A stretch of DNA of 12,727 bases from JBLHGN01 sp047616325 (GTDB lineage: Bacteria > Pseudomonadota > Gammaproteobacteria > Pseudomonadales > Cellvibrionaceae), in assembly GCA_047616325.1 (NCBI GenBank), contig JBLHGN010000084.1:1-12727 (forward strand). Reading direction: 5' to 3'. Position 1 is the stretch's first letter, and each line of letters begins with the position of its first letter. Of this stretch, positions 1 to 5,498 are shown piece by piece. The notes under the pieces were generated by a model that was not told the origin of the DNA, searched no databases, and was given only the letters and a program-made list of their open reading frames with translations. Both the position numbers and the translations under genes were made by a program.

Positions 1-162
1 CACAGTAACCACTTCTCCTCGCACGTTTAAAATGCCGGTGACTTCTTCGGCGGCACCCGGAACCGGGGTGGGGGGTTCGAAATTAAGAATTTCCTGAATG
101 TCGTCAACGGCCAAACAGTAATATTCTCCGGCGATTTCAAAGTTAACCCACTGCGTGTTCAA
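1..162 (-). CDS. CheW-like chemotaxis coupling protein, N-terminal part (runs off the window)
   Basis: The first 54 codons of a CheW-domain protein are visible; the gene continues beyond base 1. The translation begins (L/M)NTQWVNFEIAGEYYCLAV and continues with VDDIQEIL, PTPVPGAAEEVTGILNVRGE and VVTV. This matches the start of the CheW SH3-like fold, which links chemoreceptors to the CheA kinase. The start is TTG at 162-160: a TAA lies directly upstream in frame and AGGGGTGA sits about 7 nt upstream as a ribosome binding site. It could be a stand-alone CheW or the first domain of a larger coupling protein; the rest is not visible. Family assignment is strong and the exact role is unknown. Confidence 0.85.
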   Translation of the reverse strand, partial: MNTQWVNFEIAGEYYCLAVDDIQEILNFEPPTPVPGAAEEVTGILNVRGEVVTV

Positions 163-182
163 TTAAGGTCACCCCTATGTTC

Positions 183-192
183 AGAGCGCTCT
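183..192. repeat. 10-bp palindrome AGAGCGCTCT upstream of the CheW-like gene
   Basis: A perfect palindrome 20 nt upstream of the TTG start, between the lpxR remnant and cheW. It may be an operator or a small hairpin at the lpxR 3' side. There is no second copy and no further support. Confidence 0.25.
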
Positions 193-282
193 TGGCTCTA
201 TATTTTTATGGTTTGAGCAGGTATTTAACATACTCTGAGCTTATCATAGTTCAAGCAAGGGTAATGTGCTTATAGCTGCAGT

Positions 283-495
283 TTATATAATGGTTTTTGC
301 AAACTGAATGCCTCCCCACATAACATTTCTGTCGCCCTTGCCGTCTCTAACTTCTGAGGTGTACCCCAACCACCCCTCGACAATGCCGTGGCGCAGTTCA
401 TCGTTGTTGTAGTGTACTTCGCTACTTTTAAATTTACCCTGTAAAAATGCGTTTTAAGCACGTGCTTTAAAGGCAATGCCGCCCCAGCCATAGTG
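283..495 (-). pseudogene. Same-frame C-terminal remainder of the LpxR-family gene, after two TAA codons
   Basis: Directly after the TAA at 498-496 the same frame reads HYGWGGIAFKARA (13 codons), a second TAA (456-454), then NAFLQGKFKSSEVHYNND and on through LRHGIVEGWLGYTSE to WGGIQFAKTII, ending at TAA 285-283. The piece around RA-x-NAFLQGKF-x-S is the expected C-terminal LpxR-family motif (RAYNAFLQGQF-like), so this belongs to the preceding gene with no frameshift. The full frame 283-1533 would encode 416 residues. Two nonsense codons in one gene point to a pseudogene. No start codon with a ribosome binding site suggests independent translation. Confidence 0.75.
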
Positions 496-1533
496 TTAGT
501 ATAGTTTTATGGTTGTGGTTGGCGCCGACTTTTCGCCATAAGTAGTGAGCTCGTGGTTAAACGACAGCCAGTTGGTTTGTATTTTTCCAAAGCGCGCTCC
601 TATACTCCAGCTCGCTTCGGTGATATAGCCTACCGAAGCTTGAACGGTGCTTCTTACCTCCATCCACCATGGATTTTTCAGTGAGTTTGCGGTAAACATA
701 TTGCTTTTTAACATCAGTGATTGGCGCGATACCGCGTATCTTGCGGTCAGTTCTCCGCCTTTTGAAACTTGATGATCCCAGCCTTGCGGAACCTTATTTC
801 CGATTGCGCTGTGCACAGACTCTTGCAGCTCTCCCACCAGTTTTAGACCCATTACACCCAAAGTTAATGTGCTGTCCCACGAAGCTCGCTGCGCCGGGCC
901 GTGTTGCGCCAAAGTGCTAGACACGTATATCAAGCTTGCATACGGACGGTCGTCGTCGTCGTGGTCGGCGGCAGCTTCGCCTGTTTCCTCAGGCGTAAAA
1001 CAAAATAGCCCATATTCAATGCGATGTTGCGATGAACGCTGATCGAACTGAGCGGCAACTCCCAGCGTCTTGTCCAGCCATAGTAGGGGCTTGTGCAGAG
1101 AGGCCCAGTGATACCGCGTGTGGGCACCAGAAGTGGAGGGGTTCAAGCCGTAGGTGTAATCCTGGTCACTGGTGGTTGGCACGAAGATGTCGTTGTCATA
1201 CGAAAATGCCCAACTGGAATTTTCTGTAAATGAGTGCGGTGGTTTCTGATTGCCGAATAAGGTTGGGGCTGGCTCGTCGGCATCGCTTGTACGTAACTTG
1301 GTTTTCTCGACTTCGGCCCGACGCGCAATACTCGGTAATAATACGTTGCTAGCACTTCCCTCATTTGAATGCATCTGAGAGTGTGATTGCAAGGCAAGCT
1401 GTGGGTCGTTGAATGCATCTAGCGAGAGACTCCCGTATTCGACGCCTGCCATCGCAAATGGGGTACCCGACAATACCGCTAAAAAAACTAAACTTACTAG
1501 TCGGGTATTGTGTGTTGCTAATAAAGTGCTCAT
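496..1533 (-). CDS. LpxR-family (DUF2219) lipid A 3'-O-deacylase, cut short by an in-frame TAA
   Basis: This is a 345-residue open frame with an N-terminal signal peptide (about residues 1-29, hydrophobic core LVSLVFLAVLSGTPFAMA), a poorly conserved linker of about 75 residues, then an LpxR-like outer-membrane beta-barrel. LpxR enzymes remove the 3'-acyloxyacyl group of lipid A in the outer membrane. Family landmarks are SYDNDIF (N114-D115, the catalytic Asn-Asp region), DQDYTYGL (124-130), DDRPYASLIYVS (194-205), and QESVHSAIGNKVPQGWDHQ (237-255), which includes H241. The start is ATG at 1533-1531 with AAGGA about 6 nt upstream. The barrel should continue: after TAA at 498-496 the same frame keeps matching the family (next entry). 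As written, the protein would lack its last strands and probably would not fold. Two TetR-type operators lie upstream. The long linker is unusual compared with the roughly 320-residue Salmonella LpxR. Confidence 0.8.
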   Translation of the reverse strand: MSTLLATHNTRLVSLVFLAVLSGTPFAMAGVEYGSLSLDAFNDPQLALQSHSQMHSNEGSASNVLLPSIARRAEVEKTKLRTSDADEPAPTLFGNQKPPHSFTENSSWAFSYDNDIFVPTTSDQDYTYGLNPSTSGAHTRYHWASLHKPLLWLDKTLGVAAQFDQRSSQHRIEYGLFCFTPEETGEAAADHDDDDRPYASLIYVSSTLAQHGPAQRASWDSTLTLGVMGLKLVGELQESVHSAIGNKVPQGWDHQVSKGGELTARYAVSRQSLMLKSNMFTANSLKNPWWMEVRSTVQASVGYITEASWSIGARFGKIQTNWLSFNHELTTYGEKSAPTTTIKLY

Positions 1534-1617
1534 GTCTGTCCTTTTTTTTGTGTGGTCTCTTTATTTGTCTTTTCTTACAGTTAGCTGTCGACAGGTGAGT
1601 TCAGTTTTTATAGATAA

Positions 1618-1629
1618 ACGACCGGTCGT
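1618..1629. promoter_or_regulatory. Palindromic operator 1 (ACGACCGGTCGT) upstream of lpxR
   Basis: This is a perfect 12-bp palindrome, flanked by ATA and TAT arms one base further out. It lies 85 bp upstream of the lpxR start. It shares its core with the sites at 1680-1695 and 2402-2413 and is probably bound by the adjacent TetR-family protein, since TetR dimers typically bind palindromes of this size. Confidence 0.7.
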
Positions 1630-1679
1630 CTATAGGCTTTTCGTTGAGCATGGTGACGTGTTTCCTTAAGGGCGCAGAT

Positions 1680-1695
1680 ATACGACCGGTCGTAT
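1680..1695. promoter_or_regulatory. Palindromic operator 2 (ATACGACCGGTCGTAT) upstream of lpxR
   Basis: This is a perfect 16-bp palindrome with the same ACGACCGGTCGT core as operator 1, 64 bp centre to centre from it and on the same side of lpxR. Two identical cores between the regulator and its neighbour suggest cooperative or dual-promoter repression. No convincing -35/-10 pair was found next to it. Confidence 0.72.
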
Positions 1696-1765
1696 TACTT
1701 GAAGTTGAAAAAAGTATAACAAAGTCAAAAAAAGCTGAGCTGAGTATAAAGATTAATAAATGAAA

Positions 1766-1787
1766 TTTTTGACACTTCGGTCAAAAA
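1766..1787 (-). terminator. Possible terminator after the tetR-family gene
   Basis: An inverted repeat TTTTTGAC / GTCAAAAA with a 6-nt loop lies about 20-40 nt past the repressor stop codon. The arms supply an A-tract and a T-tract, but the paired stem is AT-rich and weak. It could reduce readthrough from the repressor gene into lpxR. Confidence 0.35.
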
Positions 1788-1807
1788 ATTGACTGAAGCG
1801 GCATTGC

Positions 1808-2389
1808 TTATCTCAAAATACTGGGTAATATGGTCAAAAAAGCGTCTAAAGGTTCTCGACTTTTTGAGGCCTTCATTCGCATTAGGGCGCCTTCCCAAGC
1901 ATTGAAAATAAACTCTGCAATGGTGTGTGATGGTGTGTCAGAGTTGATTTCGTTAAGTGTTTTTGCCTCGTCAATAACCTGAGCCAGAAGCGCAGTTTTT
2001 CGTTTAAGTACCTGCTGCACCTTGGTACGAATAGCTTCATTACTGTCGGACATCTCCTGACACATATTACCGAAGAAACAGCCACCCTTATACTCGCAGT
2101 CTCCTGCATAGTTGGCCCCAGCTTCGAAAAATTGCTGCAAGCGCTGTTGTGGCGATTTGTCTGTATCTCCTAAAATAAGTTGGCTAGACGCAAAGGTCTC
2201 ACTGGCTATCTTCTCTAGGGCGTCCACGGCGAACGCTTCCTTACTTTCAAAGTAATTATAAAAAGAACCCTTCGGTACCCGTGCAGCATCTACGATGTCT
2301 TTTACGCTGGTACCGTTATAGCCACGCGACTGCATCACAGTCAGCCCGCTTGTCAATATATGGTCTTTTTTGGATTCCCTCATGCTCAT
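1808..2389 (-). CDS. TetR/AcrR-family transcriptional repressor
   Basis: The chosen start gives 193 residues, normal for the family. Residues 8-50 form the DNA-binding domain (ILTSGLTVMQSRGYNGTSVK, then DIVDAARVPKGSFYNYFESKEAF), with the typical recognition-helix pattern. The C-terminal ligand domain contains GGCFFGNMCQEMSD, with cysteines at 98, 104 and 110. A GC-x-x-x-N motif at this position occurs in NemR-like repressors, where a cysteine senses electrophiles, so a redox or electrophile signal is possible but unproven. The frame stays open upstream to 2575, but that extension would translate through the operator and promoter and has no family similarity. ATG 2389 (or 2383) is therefore preferred. 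The matching palindromes in front of lpxR and in its own promoter imply control of both genes. Confidence 0.88.
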   Translation of the reverse strand: MSMRESKKDHILTSGLTVMQSRGYNGTSVKDIVDAARVPKGSFYNYFESKEAFAVDALEKIASETFASSQLILGDTDKSPQQRLQQFFEAGANYAGDCEYKGGCFFGNMCQEMSDSNEAIRTKVQQVLKRKTALLAQVIDEAKTLNEINSDTPSHTIAEFIFNAWEGALMRMKASKSREPLDAFLTILPSILR

Positions 2390-2395
2390 GAGGCT

Positions 2396-2424
2396 AATAT
2401 GTGACCGGTCGTCTTGAAGGTCAA
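2396..2424 (-). promoter_or_regulatory. Promoter of the tetR-family gene with an operator in its spacer
   Basis: On the minus strand TTGACC (2424-2419), a 17-bp spacer and CATATT (2401-2396) form a good sigma70 promoter. The spacer contains the imperfect operator ACGACCGGTCAC (2413-2402), whose left half is identical to the two lpxR operators. A repressor bound here would directly block polymerase, i.e. autoregulation. The expected transcription start falls at about 2389-2390, on or beside the ATG, so the mRNA may be leaderless; no Shine-Dalgarno sequence precedes either ATG. Confidence 0.6.
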
Positions 2425-2687
2425 GTCCTTTATCAAACCGAATTACTACTGAAGCAAAGTCTTGTGCGTCTGAGTTAATTGCCATGCTGGTATTGAGGGC
2501 CATGCAATGCTCCGTGCTTCGCCCGCGGAGGGCCTCTCTAGCGGCATCCTTGCTGTGGAAGGTCTTTGAATACACTTTAAAAAACTGGTTGGATGCCTTT
2601 ATTTGAATGGTTCAGGTTGAATGGCTTAGGTTTGGAGCTAATAAGGCAAGCTTATGAAGGCTAACTAATTTGCTGGTTTGATTTACA
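2414..2687. other. Intergenic stretch between the repressor promoter and the insertion sequence
   Basis: About 270 bp with no gene I can support. The minus-strand frame of the repressor remains open across 2390-2575, but it has no family similarity there and crosses the promoter. Bases 2580-2687 are AT-rich and featureless. The insertion sequence begins just beyond. Confidence 0.4.
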
Positions 2688-2695
2688 TATTTATT
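2688..2695. repeat. Target-site duplication, left copy (TATTTATT)
   Basis: The 8 bp TATTTATT directly abuts the left terminal inverted repeat and is identical to 3742-3749. An 8-bp AT-rich duplication is characteristic of IS1595-family insertion. Confidence 0.9.
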
Positions 2696-2719
2696 CCTGA
2701 TTAGTTACCAACCTCAGAA
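2696..2719 (+). repeat. Left terminal inverted repeat of the IS1595-family element
   Basis: A 24-bp repeat beginning CCTGATTAGTTACCA and continuing ACCTCAGAA; it matches the reverse complement of 3718-3741 with one mismatch (A/T at the 16th base). It overlaps the end of the transposase gene. Confidence 0.92.
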
Positions 2720-3649
2720 AACCGTAGTACCCGTGATGGCTGGGGCATTGTGAGCACTGACGCACGCAAAAGACGAGGTAAAATAGCCTGTAAATCAAAG
2801 CGCCGATTAAAACGATATTGAAACTCGGCCAAATAACGGTACCCATATTTTTCGAAATCAAAGGCATGGTAGGTGCCAGAAAGCGCTGTTTTTAGATTAC
2901 CAAGTAAGGTATTTGCCCAGTGGAATTCTGGCTTTTTAAGGCTTTTCGCCCAGAACCAGTAATGATGCGCTCGTGATTTTCGGCGGTTGCCGTGACCGCT
3001 CTAAAACACCCTAATCCATCCGAAATCACCTGTGCTTTAGGGTCCAATGCATCGATAGACCAACGCTTTATTTCTTCGCCAGTAAACGCCTTAACACGAT
3101 CAAAGCGCACGGCAATGGGATGGTTCTTTGCATTCTTTTGTACCGCAGCAACAAAGGGAACTTTATTTTCAGAGCCTCGGCCAGACTTACCCTCATGTTC
3201 GCCACCCAAGTAAGCAACATCAAGTTCTATGCGGCCTGACAAGCTCCGTGGCGCCTCTCGCTGAAACATCACTTCAAGCAATTTATGCTTCAGCAGCCAA
3301 GCCGTTTTATAGCTAACCCCCACCATGCGCATCAATTCCAATGCCGCTATTGAATTCTTGCTTTGAGTCATCAAAAACATCGCGAGGAACCATTTTGTCA
3401 ACGGCAGCTTGGTTGCATCAAAGATCGTCCCGCGATGGACGAACACTGATAACGGCAACCCAAACACTCCTATAAACGACGTCCATTGTGGGTCAAATCC
3501 GCTCGTTTTCCGTTACAGCGTGGGCAACAATAACCCAGTGGCCAGCGTGACTGTACAAGTGCTTCTTCACATTGCTCAACCGTACCATAAGATTTGTGGA
3601 GCTCTTCAAATAACATGCCTTTTTGAAACTGAATTTTGTTCATGCTCAT
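2701..3649 (-). pseudogene. IS1595-family transposase, inactivated by a TAG and two single-base deletions
   Basis: The reconstructed protein is about 316 residues, normal for the family. The N-terminus reads MSMNKIQFQKGMLFEEL. A zinc-ribbon follows (GYCCPRCNGKRA and, after the lesion, ECLGCRYQCS), then the DDE domain with ELDVAYLGGEHEGKSGRG and VISDGLGCF, and the C-terminus YLAEFQYRFNRRFDL. Lesions: TAG at 3472-3470 where relatives have W (RLWQC-type motif); loss of one base near 3428-3430 (GGACG where GGAACG restores IAGTIFDATK); loss of one A near 2934-2938 (AAAAA where six A restore ALKKPEFHW). The largest uninterrupted piece is 2892-3467. The five-A run is not a standard slippery heptamer, so programmed frameshifting is unlikely. 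Confidence 0.92.
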
Positions 3650-3717
3650 TGCTATTCATCCGCTATAGGCGTTAAATTAAAGAAACTGTACGCCCACACA
3701 GTATTCGCTGCAAGGGG

Positions 3718-3741
3718 TTCTGAGGATGGTAACTAATCAGG
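3718..3741 (-). repeat. Right terminal inverted repeat of the IS1595-family element
   Basis: Reverse complement of the left repeat with one mismatch in 24; it lies 68 bp upstream of the transposase start. Confidence 0.92.
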
Positions 3742-3749
3742 TATTTATT
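3742..3749. repeat. Target-site duplication, right copy (TATTTATT)
   Basis: Identical to 2688-2695. It contains the stop codon (TAA, 3747-3745) of the upstream hypothetical ORF. Confidence 0.9.
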
Positions 3750-4173
3750 TGCCGATGCATCTTTTTTGAAATAATACTGCGTTTAAGTTTATGCGGAGGT
3801 GTTCAGTTTTAACTGGGTGTTTATCCTCAGGGGATAAATAAGATTGTTCAAATACGCATACTGCGGCCGCGCGTGCAAGGCTAGGTAAAATAAGACATAT
3901 TCGGTGATTTTGTCGCTTCCGGCCCGAACGATACATGTGCGTAGCGGGATATAGCGGCAGTTTGTTGTGGATAAAGTCTCGATACAGCACTTCGTTGTCA
4001 TACGAAATGACTTCACACCAATGGCCTATGAGGGCTTTTTGTAAGCCCTCTTGGGGCAAATACTCTCCCTGTGGTTCTGTTCCTAGGTGTTCTTTTACGG
4101 CGACAACGAAAAGATCTCGTCGTTTTACTTTTAAATCGATACAAAAAAACGTATTCACGGGTTTTGAATCCAT
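3745..4173 (-). CDS. Uncharacterised protein, 142 aa
   Basis: I do not recognise the family. The frame reads naturally as a beta-rich protein: FFCIDLKV and LFVVAVKEHLG, then HWCEVISYDNEVLYRDFIHN, and later HRICLILPSLARAAAVCVFEQS. The last two segments recall the edge strands of an immunoglobulin-like beta-sandwich (x-V-x-D-x-x-x-x-LYR and F-x-V-x-x-P-x-L). No signal peptide is seen in this frame. The start (ATG 4173) overlaps the end of the upstream ORF by 19 nt in the -1 frame. The two could be coupled genes, or one gene split by a frameshift around 4155-4175. The stop lies in the target duplication of the neighbouring insertion sequence. Real coding is likely; function is unknown. Confidence 0.5.
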   Translation of the reverse strand: MDSKPVNTFFCIDLKVKRRDLFVVAVKEHLGTEPQGEYLPQEGLQKALIGHWCEVISYDNEVLYRDFIHNKLPLYPATHMYRSGRKRQNHRICLILPSLARAAAVCVFEQSYLSPEDKHPVKTEHLRINLNAVLFQKRCIGK

Positions 4174-4493
4174 AGGCGAACCGGGTATTGCGGCATAGCA
4201 AGCTGCGCTTTTTCAATCGCAATGCTAAATGTAAAGTAATGAGTGTTTGTTAGACTACGCGCCACTCCGGAAGTCGGACCAATATCATTGAGTTTGATGT
4301 TGGGGGCGGTTGTGAATGTAGGGAGCGCGCAGCTGATGCCTTTGCCCGTAAAATCATGGGTCTCTCGCTGGGCAATATGGATATCCGAATTTGAAAACAT
4401 AGGTACTTCATTTGGCATGCTTAAATTTTCTGTGAACTGCTGTGCGTAAAAATACGCACAGATGCTGCTATAGCGCTTGGTGGTAAGGCTCAC
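4155..4493 (-). CDS. Uncharacterised protein, up to 112 aa
   Basis: No recognised family. The longest version starts at GTG 4493. An internal ATG at 4418 (MPNEVPMFSNSD) would give 87 residues and would leave the perfect inverted repeat at 4440-4461 outside the gene. No start has a clear ribosome binding site. Visible segments are HDFTGKGISCALPTFT, NIKLNDIGPTSGVARS and YFTFSIAIEKAQLAM. The end overlaps the next ORF by 19 nt in the -1 frame. It may be a separate gene or the N-terminal part of a single frameshifted gene. The frame is open, but coding status is uncertain. Confidence 0.4.
   Translation of the reverse strand: MSLTTKRYSSICAYFYAQQFTENLSMPNEVPMFSNSDIHIAQRETHDFTGKGISCALPTFTTAPNIKLNDIGPTSGVARSLTNTHYFTFSIAIEKAQLAMPQYPVRLWIQNP
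4440..4461. repeat. Perfect inverted repeat, 9-bp arms with AAAA spacer
   Basis: The arms CTGTGCGTA and TACGCACAG pair perfectly across four A residues. It lies at the 5' end of the minus-strand ORF, just upstream of its internal ATG 4418. It could be an operator or an mRNA hairpin near the start site. No second copy was noticed in this window. Confidence 0.5.
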
Positions 4494-4827
4494 AGAGCTT
4501 ATTCTTAGTGGCTAATTTCAGCACTTACCTTAGCATTTGTTGTTCTTACTTCAGGTATTAGAAGGGCAAGTATAAATTGAGGGGATTTGCCTTAATAAGT
4601 CCTGTAGCGGTGCACAACAACTCAAACGCATGGTGATCTAGGCGGTGAATACAAACCTTTTTTCCACGATACCTCAAGTGGCTTATGGGGTGATTTTATG
4701 ATCGATAGGCTTCAGTGTGAGATGTGTTTATATAACTGCGCTTTTTTGTGGTTAGCGTGGCAGAATACCGGCCACTTTCCATTTCTGATGACTCCAGAGT
4801 ATTTTGCTTATTAATACGTTCAGATCC
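4494..4827. other. Intergenic stretch upstream of the rhombosortase gene, with a possible small ORF
   Basis: About 330 bp without a recognised gene. The only structure noted is a plus-strand frame opening after TAG near 4607 and running to TAA 4812-4814. It includes GGEYKPFFHDTSSGLWGDFM and, from ATG 4698, a 38-residue peptide beginning MIDRLQCEMCLYNCAFLWLA. It has no clear ribosome binding site and may be a gene remnant or chance. No strong promoter was identified for rrtA. Confidence 0.3.
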
Positions 4828-5442
4828 ATGAAGCTATTTTATAAAAGAGACACTTTTGTTTTATTCGCTGCACTGCTGGCATTAGCTGTTCTAACGCTAT
4901 TGCACTCAGAGCTTAATCCAGCGCTTAAGTACACCCGTGTTGGTTTGCAGCAGGGCCAGTTGTGGCGGCTTTTTAGTGCACACATCGTTCACCTGAATCT
5001 CCATCACGGGCTAATGAATGGTGCCGGTCTTTTGGTGACGATGCTGCTGGTGGGGCGTCTTTTTTCTATCACCTTCTGGTGTTTGATGGGCGCATTGATT
5101 TCCTTGGGCATTTCCCTGGCGCTTTATATGTTTTCTCCCGATGTACTTTGGTATGTGGGGTTTTCTGGAACCCTGCACGGTCTTTTGGTGTTGGGGCTGT
5201 TAAGCAGTTTTATCGCTGGCGATAAACTGCACGGCCTGGCGCTGCTGGTAGTTTTTGGCAAGGTAATAAGAGAGCAGTTGCCGGATTTTGATATTCACCA
5301 TTTACAAGAGGCTATCTCGGCTGCGGTGGTGGTAGATGCACATTTATATGGCGCGCTACTGGGGGTAGGTATCGCTTTGGTCTACTATGCGATTAAGCGC
5401 CTAAAATCGCGCAGCAAAAACGCAGAGTCTAAAATTAGTTGA
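4828..5442 (+). CDS. rrtA: Rhombosortase (rhomboid-family intramembrane serine protease)
   Basis: A multi-spanning membrane protein of 204 residues from ATG 4828; an upstream TTG at 4804 is possible but less natural. Rhombosortases cleave the C-terminal GlyGly-CTERM tail of secreted proteins in the inner membrane, often for proteins going through type II secretion. The diagnostic elements are GQLWRLFSAHIVHLNLHHGLMN near the N-terminus (pattern GQxWRL...H...N), YVGFSGTLHGLL with the nucleophile Ser113, and VDAHLYGALLG with the partner His172. The length and motif order fit the rhombosortase subfamily rather than large rhomboids. No GlyGly-CTERM substrate is encoded nearby. It converges on dnaE2, and its TGA stop lies inside a long hairpin. 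Confidence 0.88.
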   Translation: MKLFYKRDTFVLFAALLALAVLTLLHSELNPALKYTRVGLQQGQLWRLFSAHIVHLNLHHGLMNGAGLLVTMLLVGRLFSITFWCLMGALISLGISLALYMFSPDVLWYVGFSGTLHGLLVLGLLSSFIAGDKLHGLALLVVFGKVIREQLPDFDIHHLQEAISAAVVVDAHLYGALLGVGIALVYYAIKRLKSRSKNAESKIS

Positions 5443-5474
5443 CACTAGATTCAATTAATCTAGTGTCAACTAAT
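5434..5474. terminator. Perfect 18-bp-stem hairpin between rrtA and dnaE2 (bidirectional terminator?)
   Basis: ATTAGTTGACACTAGATT pairs perfectly with AATCTAGTGTCAACTAAT across a 5-nt loop. It lies between two convergent genes, so a bidirectional terminator is the natural reading. It is AT-rich, and no clean U-tract follows on either strand, so the mechanism may instead be transcript protection. The rrtA stop codon TGA (5440-5442) is embedded in the left arm. Confidence 0.6.
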
Positions 5475-5498
5475 CCAGAATTAATTAATAAAGTCGCC

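Larger units (their letters stand above)
2696..3741 (-). mobile_element. IS1595-family insertion sequence, full length (1046 bp), degraded transposase
   Basis: The ends are fixed by terminal inverted repeats at 2696-2719 and 3718-3741, which match at 23 of 24 positions (starting CCTGATTAGTTACCA), and by a perfect 8-bp target duplication outside them. The single transposase gene fills the element and its stop codon lies inside the left repeat. Intact ends but three lesions in the gene mean it cannot move by itself, though it might be mobilised by a related transposase supplied from elsewhere. It inserted at the stop codon of the ORF ending at 3745 without changing that protein, because the duplication restored the sequence. 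Confidence 0.93.

Noticed and set aside
946..960. Short GTC/GAC trinucleotide run
   Set aside because: It is simply the DDDD codons of the LpxR-family gene, too short to be a meaningful microsatellite.
1190..1205. A 16-bp identity (TCGTTGTCATACGAAA) also present at 3992-4007
   Set aside because: It encodes the similar peptides SYDND and SYDNE in two frames, with no flanking similarity, so it is probably coincidence rather than a repeat.
1604..1651. Minus-strand 16-codon ORF (MLNEKPIDDRSFIYKN) spanning operator 1
   Set aside because: No ribosome binding site, it contains the operator, and it is short enough to arise by chance.
2390..2575. N-terminal extension of the TetR-family ORF by 62 codons
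   Set aside because: It has no family similarity and crosses a good promoter with an embedded operator; the 193-residue start fits the family.
2930..2945. Programmed -1 frameshift in the transposase
   Set aside because: The run TTAAAAAGC does not form a proper slippery heptamer, and the gene has two other lesions; a one-base deletion explains it.
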